A stretch of 64,000 nt of DNA, from contig JAJNBJ010000002.1 in NCBI GenBank assembly GCA_021155965.1, positions 324,289 through 388,288 of the forward strand. The letters are read 5' to 3'. The position numbers and the translations under genes were made by a program. Positions 35,152 to 44,093 of the stretch are shown piece by piece. Position 1 is the first letter of the stretch. Each line of letters begins with the position of its first letter. The notes beneath the pieces were generated by a model. It did no database searches and was not told where the DNA came from. It saw only the letters and a program-made list of their open reading frames with translations. This stretch comes from Flavipsychrobacter sp. (GTDB taxonomy: Bacteria; Bacteroidota; Bacteroidia; Chitinophagales; Chitinophagaceae).

Positions 35152-37002
35152 TTATTTATTCACCAACTTCATAGTAGTTACGTTGCTTCTTTTACCAGAT
35201 AGCGTTATTACGATGGTTTTGAATTCTATCTCCTTTTTAGCAGGAACTGTAACTTTCACAGGACCTGTAACGTGAAGGTCGGTCTCGCGGGGAGCATAGC
35301 CATCTATAGTGTAATGAACTTTAGCGCCCTCTACCGAAGGCTGCAGTTCGAAAGTGAAATTAGCCCCTGTGAGTGTAGTATCGCTCGCGCCTATCGCAAC
35401 AGGCACACGGTAGTTGTAACCTCTCGCATCCAATAGAGCAAGGTGATGTGGCAGGCGCTCAGTAGAAAAATTATCAAAGTTCTTGTTAGCGAGCGGCGTC
35501 CATGCCACTTCAGCCAACGCAAGCATACGTGGCAATAGCATATAATCAGCCTTAGCCGGGGTGGCTATATACTCTGTCCATAAGTTTGCCTGCACACCAA
35601 GGATGTACTTTTGTTGGTCTTTTGCTAACTCTGCAGGTATAGGGTTATACGCATACGTTTTCGATAGTGGCGCATTACCGCCTATAGCTAACGGCTCCTG
35701 CGGGTTCTTTGCCTGCACATGATCGAAATACATACCACCGCTGCCGGGAGTCATGATCACATCATGTCCCATTTGCGCTGCTTTTATGCCTCCTGTTTCT
35801 CCACGCCAGCTCATCACTGTAGCATTTGGCGCAAGGCCACCTTCCAGTATCTCGTCCCAGCCTATTATGCTGTGCCTGTTGGAGTTGATGTATTTCTCCA
35901 TCCTGCTGATGAAATAGCTTTGAATACCTTCCTCATCCTTCAGGTTCCTGTCTGAAATCAACTGCTTGCAAAATACTGATGCCTTCCAAGCATCTTTAGG
36001 CACTTCATCACCACCTATGTGTATATACTTACCAGGGAAAAGGTCCATTACCTCTGTAAGAATGTTGTTCAGCATAGTGAACGTCTCTTCTGTAGGGCAA
36101 TACACATCTTTATACTCGCCCCATTTCTCGCCCACTTTATATGGTTTTGAAGGGTCGCAGCTCAACTCAGGATACGCAGCAATAGCAGCCATTGAGTGTC
36201 CCGGCATTTCTATTTCGGGTACAACGGTAACAAAACGCGCTTCAGCATAAGCAACTATTTCCTTTATTTGCTCCTGCGTATAAAAACCTTCATAAGGTGT
36301 ATTGTCGTACAATTCAGGATCTCCTTTCGATTGGCTACCTATCTTGGTCTGCGCGCGCTTGCTGCCTTTCTCCGTTAGCTTCGGGTACTTCTTTATCTCT
36401 ATGCGCCAACCCTGGTCATCTGTAAGATGCCAATGAAAATGATTGAGCTTGTAGTATGCCATTACATCAATATAGCGTTTCACATACTCCACATCAAAAA
36501 AGTGGCGCGCTACATCAAGGTGCATTCCCCTATAACCGAAACGGGGATGATCTTTAACAGACGTACACGGTATTGTAAAACCGTTCTTGTTGAACTGCAT
36601 CAATTGTATCAATGTCTGCACTCCATAGAACAGGCCGGCATTACGACCAACTATGGTTACCTTACCATCATCCACATTCAATTCATAGCCTTCTAATGGT
36701 ATTTCCCCTTTATGGTTGACAGAAAGGGTGATCACATTCTTCACCTTTCTATGCTTTTCATCCAGGAAACTCATGTCAGTAACGCTATTCGTCATACCTG
36801 ACTTGCGGAGATAATCTGAAAAATACTTTACCGCCCTATGATTTGGAGAGTCGGTTAATATGATAGTCTCAGAGTTCAGCTTGAACTCTCCTTTGAACTT
36901 CTTTACCGATACCGGTGCAGGTATGATACCCATATTAGCGTCACGTTGTGCAAATGCATTCACACCCAAAAACATCATCCACACTAAAAAAAACTTCTTC
37001 AT
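35152..37002 (-). CDS. Beta-N-acetylhexosaminidase (GH20)
   Basis: This 616-residue exported enzyme removes terminal beta-linked GlcNAc or GalNAc. The signal peptide is MKKFFLVWMMFLGVNAFA-Q. An N-terminal GH20b domain (about 25-150) precedes the catalytic barrel: RGMHLDVARHFFDVEYVKRYIDVMAYYKLNHFHWHLTDDQGWRIEI, EIEMPGHSMAAIAAYPELSC, the catalytic D332-E333 pair in HIGGDEVPK, and GWDEILEGG. A C-terminal chitobiase-type beta domain (FELQPSVEGAKVHYTIDGYAPRETD) follows. It lies 4 nt after the GH2 gene in the same orientation, so they are probably cotranscribed. With GH92 and GH125 nearby, N-glycan or glycoprotein breakdown is the likely role; chitin oligomers are an alternative substrate. Confidence 0.93.
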   Translation of the reverse strand: MKKFFLVWMMFLGVNAFAQRDANMGIIPAPVSVKKFKGEFKLNSETIILTDSPNHRAVKYFSDYLRKSGMTNSVTDMSFLDEKHRKVKNVITLSVNHKGEIPLEGYELNVDDGKVTIVGRNAGLFYGVQTLIQLMQFNKNGFTIPCTSVKDHPRFGYRGMHLDVARHFFDVEYVKRYIDVMAYYKLNHFHWHLTDDQGWRIEIKKYPKLTEKGSKRAQTKIGSQSKGDPELYDNTPYEGFYTQEQIKEIVAYAEARFVTVVPEIEMPGHSMAAIAAYPELSCDPSKPYKVGEKWGEYKDVYCPTEETFTMLNNILTEVMDLFPGKYIHIGGDEVPKDAWKASVFCKQLISDRNLKDEEGIQSYFISRMEKYINSNRHSIIGWDEILEGGLAPNATVMSWRGETGGIKAAQMGHDVIMTPGSGGMYFDHVQAKNPQEPLAIGGNAPLSKTYAYNPIPAELAKDQQKYILGVQANLWTEYIATPAKADYMLLPRMLALAEVAWTPLANKNFDNFSTERLPHHLALLDARGYNYRVPVAIGASDTTLTGANFTFELQPSVEGAKVHYTIDGYAPRETDLHVTGPVKVTVPAKKEIEFKTIVITLSGKRSNVTTMKLVNK

Positions 37003-37006
37003 AATA

Positions 37007-39670
37007 TCATTGTTTTATTTCAATAAACTGTTCCTCTACATTCCACCCTTCAATCGTCACCATAGGCTCCTGTTCCTTTTTTGCGTCATAGTCGATATGG
37101 ACAGTTTTACGTTGGCCGGGGAGGAGTGTAATATAGTTATTATCGCAGAAAACAGGTAATATCCTGTCGTAGGTATTTGTATCTATCAGGGAAACGCGCA
37201 TAAAAAAAGCTACTGGCCCGTTCTTCGGATTTGAAATAGTTATTTCTGCTTTTCCCTTATTGATGTATTTGGCAGTAGCTGCCACATCAGCATCCTTCAT
37301 TTTTGCTAACCCTGAATAGCTGCCCTTTACATCGGGCAGCCAATAGATATTTTCATCTAAAACCTTATTCGATAGAGAATCATAGAGATACAAAGAAAGA
37401 AAACCGCCCGATGCTTTACTCAACGAGTCAAGCGTATTCCCGAAATTGTGGTAAGAGGAGACTTTACTTACAGCCACATTCACATTCAATGCCGTTATAG
37501 GAACAGAATTACCTGAAACATCATTGAACGCAGCTAACACTCTCAATTTTCCTGTCGCCTTAAAACCATTGTTCACCACCATTACAGACTTTGCAACCGG
37601 GTTATACATTACATGTAGCGGCTTGCTTCCTTCCTGTAGTCCAAACAATGCCGCATTAGGATCCAAGTACACATCATACATCTGCCCTACCATAGCCGTC
37701 CAGGGGTTTTGCGTTTTCCAGATAATGATACCTGTGTACCAATCCCACATATGAGCGCTCGCACCCTCTATCAATGCCCGGTACTGGTTGTAATTGACGA
37801 CTTGCGCTTTCCTCACAAAGTCTTTCACATCAGTTGGGTGCCCATATGCCTCGATGGAAGAATCATAACTGCTATACTTATGGTATTGCCAGACAGAATC
37901 AATTTTCCATTTGCGAGATGCCAGATCGTACTTCGGAACAACCATGTTGGTTTTGGGGATAAATCGCTCCAGCGATTCATAATCGCCGATCCCAACAGAA
38001 CCAATCTCGGAATTAAATGCGAATGAACGATGCTCCCAGAAATATTTATCGTGTTGTATCGTGTATGGGCCATCATGTGCATGCAAAGACATACTGTCAT
38101 GGTTGGAGTATTCGAAGAAGTAGCGTGTGCCATCCAGCGAGGGCAGCAACGAATCGCGTAGCACAGTAAGAATATCAGCGGGCGGCCTTATTTCGTTGCC
38201 GCCACACCAAATAGCCAGGGATGGATGATTGCGCAGCATTCTTATCTGGTCTTCAGCAGCTTCAAGAAACAGCTGGTGGTCATCAGGATACTTTCTCCGT
38301 TCCAGTGTGTCATCTTTTTTATAAGGGTCATGCCATCGCCCGTTACAATCTGCAGTTATCCAAAAATCCTGAAACACCAGCAGGCCATATTTATCGCAGG
38401 CATCGTAAAATTCTGGCCGCTCTGTTAATCCCCCACCCCAAACACGAATAAGGTTCAGATTCATATCGCGATGATAGCGCACTTCAGCATCATACCTTTC
38501 TTTTGAGAACCGCAGCATAGCATCTGATGTTATCCAATTGCCCCCTTTAATAAAAATCTTTTGGCCATTCACTCTTATTTCCCGGCTGTTAGTGTGAGTG
38601 TTCCATACAGTTTTTAACTCACGCACACCAAAAGTCACCTCTTCCTCATCCGACACCTGTCTACCGTTAATGAGGAATTTTACTTTCAGCTTATATAGGT
38701 TCTGAGACCCATAGCCATTGGGCCACCATAGCTTTGGATCCTCCAAAGACACTGATGGGAATTCAACCAACTCCATTCTTTGTGGCGCTATCTTCAGTTT
38801 TACAGATGTAACCTTGCCTTCAAGCTCGAACAGAACTGTACCACTCACAGAATCAGTTCCATCCGGGTTTTCCACTTCGGTCGTAACCTTAACTGTAGCA
38901 GGTTTCTGCGCGCCATCCGGAAAACGCTTGCCAGAAACCAGTGTTACCACATGCGTATGCTCTACATGTACTTGCTTTGTTTTTTTGATGAATACTTTAT
39001 CCCATATGCCCGTATTACGATCATGAATGGGTTGTATCCAGTCCCAGCCTGCAGTGTATTGATTAGTGATACTATGAGCTATTGTGCCATCACCACCCTG
39101 CCCACCATTTGGATTGCCAACAGGATCAGGAGGATATACAACTACTGCCAACCGGTTATGCCCATCTTTTGAAAGGAACGATGTTATATCATAACTCTGC
39201 CGCAGGTACATGCCTTTATCAGGATTGTCGTTCACTTTCGTGCCATTGATAAAAATATCTGCGCTATAATTTATCCCGCGAAATTCCAGCCATATCTTCT
39301 CGCTTTTCGCAGGAAAAGGTTCATCAAAATCCTTTGCGAACCAATAGGTATAATACTCCCTGCCTACATCATAAATATCAGGTATCTTCTTGTTATTCAT
39401 CCCGTAAAAAGGATCAGGAATGAGCTTATTGTGCAACTGTGATGTAAGAACCGTGCCGGGTACTACTGCAGGCATCCATCCTGTAAGCGGATACGATGTT
39501 TTCGAAATTGCCACCCCACTTAAAGATGACAATTTACTTACGGGGTAACACTTCCAGCCAGAATTTACTTCGTATTGCTGTTGTGCAACTACCGACAGGT
39601 TGCTTAATATAAATACAATAACGATCCCTAAAATTTGTTGATCGAGCAGCCTGGTACGTGTACTAAACAA
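37007..39670 (-). CDS. GH2 beta-mannosidase / exo-beta-D-glucosaminidase-like glycosidase
   Basis: This 887-residue exported GH2 enzyme has a hydrophobic signal segment (ILGIVIVFILSNLSVVA-Q, ending near residue 30). A sugar-binding domain (about 60-230) has PGTVLTSQLHNKLIPDPFYGMNN and WLEFRGINYSADIFINGTKV. An Ig-like domain and the catalytic barrel follow: VRVNGQKIFIKGGNWITSDAM, LNLIRVWGGGLTERPEFYDACDKYGLLVFQDFW, acid/base E493 in WCGGNEIRPP and nucleophile E555 in FNSEIGSVG. The layout recalls exo-beta-D-glucosaminidases (CsxA) and beta-mannosidases. The alpha-mannosidase neighbours favour the Man-beta-GlcNAc link of the N-glycan core, by inference. It is first in a two-gene operon with GH20, with a candidate promoter right before the start. 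Confidence 0.87.
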   Translation of the reverse strand: MFSTRTRLLDQQILGIVIVFILSNLSVVAQQQYEVNSGWKCYPVSKLSSLSGVAISKTSYPLTGWMPAVVPGTVLTSQLHNKLIPDPFYGMNNKKIPDIYDVGREYYTYWFAKDFDEPFPAKSEKIWLEFRGINYSADIFINGTKVNDNPDKGMYLRQSYDITSFLSKDGHNRLAVVVYPPDPVGNPNGGQGGDGTIAHSITNQYTAGWDWIQPIHDRNTGIWDKVFIKKTKQVHVEHTHVVTLVSGKRFPDGAQKPATVKVTTEVENPDGTDSVSGTVLFELEGKVTSVKLKIAPQRMELVEFPSVSLEDPKLWWPNGYGSQNLYKLKVKFLINGRQVSDEEEVTFGVRELKTVWNTHTNSREIRVNGQKIFIKGGNWITSDAMLRFSKERYDAEVRYHRDMNLNLIRVWGGGLTERPEFYDACDKYGLLVFQDFWITADCNGRWHDPYKKDDTLERRKYPDDHQLFLEAAEDQIRMLRNHPSLAIWCGGNEIRPPADILTVLRDSLLPSLDGTRYFFEYSNHDSMSLHAHDGPYTIQHDKYFWEHRSFAFNSEIGSVGIGDYESLERFIPKTNMVVPKYDLASRKWKIDSVWQYHKYSSYDSSIEAYGHPTDVKDFVRKAQVVNYNQYRALIEGASAHMWDWYTGIIIWKTQNPWTAMVGQMYDVYLDPNAALFGLQEGSKPLHVMYNPVAKSVMVVNNGFKATGKLRVLAAFNDVSGNSVPITALNVNVAVSKVSSYHNFGNTLDSLSKASGGFLSLYLYDSLSNKVLDENIYWLPDVKGSYSGLAKMKDADVAATAKYINKGKAEITISNPKNGPVAFFMRVSLIDTNTYDRILPVFCDNNYITLLPGQRKTVHIDYDAKKEQEPMVTIEGWNVEEQFIEIKQ

Positions 39671-39675
39671 TGTTG

Positions 39676-39706
39676 CAGAATTATAACGTGAAAATACGTG
39701 TACAAA
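39676..39706 (-). promoter_or_regulatory. Candidate promoter TTTG-N19-TAATTCTG for the GH2-GH20 operon
   Basis: On the minus strand TTTG (39706-39703) is followed after 19 bp by TAATTCTG (39683-39676), one base from TAnnTTTG. It ends 5 nt before the predicted start at 39670, so this would also be a leaderless transcript. Confidence 0.4.
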
Positions 39707-39739
39707 TCGTATTTTAGATACCTAAAAATAGTTTTTTAG

Positions 39740-40345
39740 ATGATCAAAAAAATGAGTAGAAAAAAAGCGTTGGAAGATTTTCCAAAATTCCCTACGTCCA
39801 ACTTTGTGACAAACGAATATTATTATCCTAAATCATTTAAAGATCATACGCTAACCCTGGAGGCAAAATCTGTTAAAAGCCACATCCGTCAGTTGTCGAA
39901 TGAAATAATTAAATTCGCCGAAAAATGCGATGTGAAAGACCTCATATTTATTGGAGACAGTTCTATTCCATGGCGGAAATTTGTGAATGACTATAAACCT
40001 GCAAAAGAAGCCGATGTTTTCTTAGAAAGCAACAGTATTGGCAGAAGATTTAATGGAGCGATTTTGGTTGAAGAAAAAGATTTGAACGCTTTTATTAAAA
40101 ATCTATTCTGGCTTACACGTTGCAACTCAGCATTCCCTACAATTTACTTTAGCGACAAAGAGCAAAATTTTTTAGGTAATATCTGTAAGTATGGCAATCT
40201 GCACCTTTCTATTCTGAATAAAAAAACGGATAGTGCATTTAAAGTTTTTTTAAAGACCTCTTCATTCACCATACTGGCGGGCACAATGTGTTTTGAACAA
40301 TTTTCAGAAACTGGGGCGATCAAAGGCAGAAAACTCAACATCTAA
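39740..40345 (+). CDS. Unrecognised 201-residue protein within the glycosidase locus
   Basis: This 201-residue soluble protein has no signal peptide or membrane segment; a second ATG at 39752 (MSRKKALEDF) is an equally good start. Visible segments are VKSHIRQLSNEIIKFAEKCDVKDLIFIGDSSIPWRK, ADVFLESNSIGRRFNGAILVEEKDLNAFIKNLFWLTRCNSAFPTIYFSDKEQNFLGNICKYGNLHLSIL and FTILAGTMCFEQFSETG. DLIFIGDSS could be a Rossmann-type strand-loop, but that is weak. The DNA is clearly more AT-rich than the neighbouring GH genes and is read against them, overlapping the GH92 stop by 4 nt. It looks like an insertion unrelated to glycan degradation. Confidence 0.6.
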   Translation: MIKKMSRKKALEDFPKFPTSNFVTNEYYYPKSFKDHTLTLEAKSVKSHIRQLSNEIIKFAEKCDVKDLIFIGDSSIPWRKFVNDYKPAKEADVFLESNSIGRRFNGAILVEEKDLNAFIKNLFWLTRCNSAFPTIYFSDKEQNFLGNICKYGNLHLSILNKKTDSAFKVFLKTSSFTILAGTMCFEQFSETGAIKGRKLNI

Positions 40346-42546
40346 TTATTCACAGATGATGGCCAATCCTGCGGATTAGCCCCCCATGATTTGTTTGGCT
40401 GAGGCCCCATGACAAATTCCAATGCACCACCTTTCATTAGCGTTACATGGTCAATATAGGTCTTTGTGTAGGGCCGGCCATTCAGCCTTACGCTTTGAAT
40501 GTAGGGGTTATCCGGGCCGTTATTGACTGTAAATATCCCAAATTGCCGCTGGTAAGGCAGATCAATGACCACCTCATCAAACATGGGACTACCAAAAATA
40601 TACTCACCACTTGCGGGGTTTGCAGGATACATGCCCATCATGCTCCATATAGCCCAGGCGCTCATCTGGCCGCAATCTTCATTACCCGCATAACCATCAG
40701 GCTGAGCATGATACATTGAATCCATAATCATCCTCACCATCTTCTGTGTTTTCCATGCCTGCCCAAGATAGGTGTACATGTATGCAATATGGTGGCTTGG
40801 CTCATTGCCATGCGCATACTGCCCTATAAGGCCGCTAACATCAGGTGGCGCGCTCTCCCCCTTCACCGAAGATGACACGGTAAATAACGAATCGAGTTTC
40901 GTGAGAAACTTATTGTATGTACCAAATTGTTCAGCCAATCCTCGTACATCATGCGGTACAAAGAATGTGTATTGCCATGCATTACCTTCTTCATACATAG
41001 ACGTTCCTTTTGTGGATGTGAGGTAAGGATCAAAAGGTTCTACCCAACTACCATCTGAATTTTTCCCACGTATAAACCCTGTCTGTTTATCGAACAGCAG
41101 TTTATAAGCCTGGCTTCTTTTCATGAACAGGTTATAATCATCGAATTTGCCAAGTTTTTTGGCCACCTGCGCTATGCACCAATCATCGTAGGCATACTCA
41201 AGAGTTACCGTTACACTATATCCTTGCTTATCCTGTGGCAGGTAGCCATATTTAATGTAATCCTGCGTACCTCTTACATTTTGAAAAGCGCTGGCGCGCA
41301 TGGCTTTATATGCATGTTCAGCATCAACGTCCGGGGTGTTCTTCAGCACAGCATCCGCCACTACTGGTACCGCGTGATAACCGCTCATGCAGCCCGTTTC
41401 CCATGTGCTTAGGTCCCATACAGGTAACAATCCGTTCTCATCATAGAATGCCAGCATGCTATTTATGAAATCAGGATTCCGCTCCGGTTGCAGGAGCGTG
41501 AAGAGTGGGTTCAATCCTCTAAACGTATCCCACAACGAGAATACCGTGTATCGCTGCCCCTTCTTCAGCTTTGTTGTTTGTCCCTTTGCGTTTTTATAGT
41601 ATCCGTCTTTGTCAGAATACAGCACAGGTGCCATACAAGTATGGTACAAAGCAGTGTAAAATATCTGTTTCAGCTTTTCATTATCGGTTCTCACTTTTAC
41701 TTTGTTCATTTCATTCTGCCATTTCCATTCTGCTTCATTCACAACACGCTGAAAATCCCAATCCCATATTTCACCCAAAGCTTGCATAGCCTTATCAGAA
41801 TTCACACTTGATAAGGCTACCTTCATCATCAATGACTGCCCTTCCAGGTCTTTAAAAACCAATTGTGCATTTTGCACGTTCCTATCTTTAAACCTGCCCA
41901 CTTTATAAATATGCAACTGGTCGATCGGTCTATTCAGCCGTGCAGCAAAATATACCCGCTGCACATTCGCCCAGCCTTTGGAATATCTATAGCCTGCAAT
42001 CGTATAATCATCTACCTTAAAAATGTGTGTTTCCGTAGGGCTATCATAATTCATCATGTATGCCAGGTTGAAGAATACCACGGGCTTGCTCCCTTTTGGG
42101 TAAACATAGGTGTGGAAACCACATCGCTCTGTTGCGGTCAACAGCACTTTTATGCCATTGCCCAGCTTTACTCCATAATATCCGGGGCGTGCGGTTTCGC
42201 TGTCGTGGTTGAATTTTACCCTGAAGTCCTTCATGGTGTCCGGTATCATGCCTGTATGTGGCATTACAGATATATCCACCCAGTCGCCGCAGCCGGTACC
42301 GCTGAGGTGTGTATGGCTAAAACCGGTTATAGTGCTATCAGCATAGTTATAACCGCTGCACCAGTCCCAGCCCTGCGTACCATTATCCGGGCTTAGCTGC
42401 ACCATGCCAAACGGCACCGTGGCACCCGGATATGTATGCCCATGCCCACCTGTGCCTATCATGGGATCTACGTATTTCAGCAGGCGCTGCCCATGGGCGT
42501 GTCCTGCACCAAAGCAAGCAAGGAGAATAACAAGCCACTTCCTCAT
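40342..42546 (-). CDS. GH92 alpha-1,2-mannosidase
   Basis: The protein has 734 residues from ATG 42546, which opens a signal peptide (MRKWLVILLACFGAGHAHG-Q); the longer frame from 42591 adds 15 residues of untypical sequence. GH92 enzymes are calcium-dependent exo-alpha-mannosidases. Motifs include the N-terminal YVDPMIGTGGHGHTYPGATVPFGMVQLSPD, YADSTITGFSHTHLSGTGC, the catalytic-domain WDTFRGLNPLFTLLQP, HGNEPSHHIAYMY and GYAGNEDCGQMSAWAIWSMMGMYP. All are intact and the length is normal. The expected substrate is alpha-1,2-linked mannose of high-mannose N-glycans or mannan. It is divergent from the GH125 gene; the two probably share the 97-bp regulatory region between them. Confidence 0.94.
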   Translation of the reverse strand: MRKWLVILLACFGAGHAHGQRLLKYVDPMIGTGGHGHTYPGATVPFGMVQLSPDNGTQGWDWCSGYNYADSTITGFSHTHLSGTGCGDWVDISVMPHTGMIPDTMKDFRVKFNHDSETARPGYYGVKLGNGIKVLLTATERCGFHTYVYPKGSKPVVFFNLAYMMNYDSPTETHIFKVDDYTIAGYRYSKGWANVQRVYFAARLNRPIDQLHIYKVGRFKDRNVQNAQLVFKDLEGQSLMMKVALSSVNSDKAMQALGEIWDWDFQRVVNEAEWKWQNEMNKVKVRTDNEKLKQIFYTALYHTCMAPVLYSDKDGYYKNAKGQTTKLKKGQRYTVFSLWDTFRGLNPLFTLLQPERNPDFINSMLAFYDENGLLPVWDLSTWETGCMSGYHAVPVVADAVLKNTPDVDAEHAYKAMRASAFQNVRGTQDYIKYGYLPQDKQGYSVTVTLEYAYDDWCIAQVAKKLGKFDDYNLFMKRSQAYKLLFDKQTGFIRGKNSDGSWVEPFDPYLTSTKGTSMYEEGNAWQYTFFVPHDVRGLAEQFGTYNKFLTKLDSLFTVSSSVKGESAPPDVSGLIGQYAHGNEPSHHIAYMYTYLGQAWKTQKMVRMIMDSMYHAQPDGYAGNEDCGQMSAWAIWSMMGMYPANPASGEYIFGSPMFDEVVIDLPYQRQFGIFTVNNGPDNPYIQSVRLNGRPYTKTYIDHVTLMKGGALEFVMGPQPNKSWGANPQDWPSSVNN

Positions 42547-42643
42547 AAAAGAACAATATAGAACGAAGATACTACCGCAAACGAAAACCAATAAAGTAAA
42601 ATAATTAAATATAAATGAATAGATTTACGTACAAACGCACATT

Positions 42644-44062
42644 ATGGACAGGAGAAAATTCGTTCAGCAAACTTCACTCGCTACTACGGCAATATTGTTG
42701 GCGCCATACATTAAAGCATGGGGTGCCAACGAACAATTTCCTGTTGTGCGCACACCTGAGGGCAAACGTAAATTCAAAAGCCATGCTGTGGACCGAGTCA
42801 TTGCAGAGATCAAAGAAAAGATAGGTAATAAAGAATTGGCGTGGATGTTTGAGAACTGCTTTCCTAATACACTGGACACAACGGTTGACTTTGAAATGAA
42901 AGATGGCAAGCCGGACACTTATGTGATAACCGGCGACATAGATGCCATGTGGCTGCGTGATTCATCGGCACAGGTATGGCCGTACCTGCCGTTGTGCAGG
43001 GAAGATGAAAACCTGAAGAACCTGATAAAAGGCGTTATCAACCGGCAGACCCGCTGCATACTTAAAGACCCATATGCAAATGCTTTCTACAAGAGTGATA
43101 AAAAACGCGGGCCGTGGAAAAAAGATAATACGGCAATGCTGCGTGGCATACATGAGCGTAAATGGGAAGTTGATAGTCTTTGTTACCCTATTCGCTTAGC
43201 GCATGGCTATTGGAAAGAAACCGGCGACACCTCACCATTTGATGCACAATGGGCTGAGGCGATGAAGCTGGTGCTGAAAACCTTTAAAGAGCAGCAACAT
43301 TTTGAAGGCAAGGGACCATATAGCTTCATGCGTAAAACAGAGTATGCCACGGACAGTGTGCCGCTGGGCGGCTATGGCTATCCGGTGGCACCTAACGGCA
43401 TGATATGCTCCATGTTCCGGCCGAGCGATGACGCTACTATTTTTCCGTTTCTTGTTGCCAGCAACCTTTTTGCATTTGCTGCTTTAGGCCAACTGGAAAC
43501 TCTTGCTACCGCTACAAAAGTGGACATAGATCAGCAAGCCATTACCGATATGATGTCGCAGATAGTGACAGGGATCAATAACGATGCTAAAGTGGAAACG
43601 AAAAAATATGGGAAGATATTTGCTTATGAGGTTAATGGATATGGCAGCCAAAACCTGATGGATGATGCCAATGTGCCATCGCTACTATCCATTGGTTACC
43701 TGGCGCCCGAAATGGCGAAAGACCCGATTTATAAGAACACACGCAAGTATGTGCTCTCTAACGATAACCCCTTCTACTTTAAAGGCAGCGCAGGCGAAGG
43801 CATAGGCGGCCCTCATGCAGGCATGGACAAGATATGGCCGCTCAGCATCATTATGCGCGGCATCACCAGCACCGATGATAAAGAGATAAAGATGTGCCTG
43901 GATATGCTGCAACGCTCCCATGCTAACACCGGTTTCATGCACGAATCCTTCCACAAAGACGATGCTGCAAAATATACCCGCCCGTGGTTTGCATGGGCCA
44001 ATACTTTGTTTGGGGAGTTTGTGTGGAAGGTGTATAGGGAGAGGCCGGGGTTGTTGAGTTAG
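42644..44062 (+). CDS. GH125 exo-alpha-1,6-mannosidase
   Basis: This 472-residue metal-independent inverting alpha-1,6-mannosidase has a leader MDRRKFVQQTSLATTAILLAP whose RRKF pair resembles a Tat signal. The (alpha/alpha)6 domain shows FPNTLDTTVDF, TYVITGDIDAMWLRDSSAQVWPYLPL (aspartate-rich active-site segment), RGIHERKWEVDSLCYPIRLAHGYW, YGYPVAPNGMICSMFRPSDDATIFPF, ANVPSLLSIGYL, GEGIGGPHAGMDKIWPLSIIMRG, and the end FMHESFHKDDAAKYTRPWFAWANTLFGEFV. It matches GH125 along its whole length. It would follow GH92 in trimming the alpha-1,6 branch of N-glycans. Confidence 0.93.
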   Translation: MDRRKFVQQTSLATTAILLAPYIKAWGANEQFPVVRTPEGKRKFKSHAVDRVIAEIKEKIGNKELAWMFENCFPNTLDTTVDFEMKDGKPDTYVITGDIDAMWLRDSSAQVWPYLPLCREDENLKNLIKGVINRQTRCILKDPYANAFYKSDKKRGPWKKDNTAMLRGIHERKWEVDSLCYPIRLAHGYWKETGDTSPFDAQWAEAMKLVLKTFKEQQHFEGKGPYSFMRKTEYATDSVPLGGYGYPVAPNGMICSMFRPSDDATIFPFLVASNLFAFAALGQLETLATATKVDIDQQAITDMMSQIVTGINNDAKVETKKYGKIFAYEVNGYGSQNLMDDANVPSLLSIGYLAPEMAKDPIYKNTRKYVLSNDNPFYFKGSAGEGIGGPHAGMDKIWPLSIIMRGITSTDDKEIKMCLDMLQRSHANTGFMHESFHKDDAAKYTRPWFAWANTLFGEFVWKVYRERPGLLS

Positions 44063-44093
44063 AAGAGAGTTTGTTTTTACATCCTGCTTTCAG

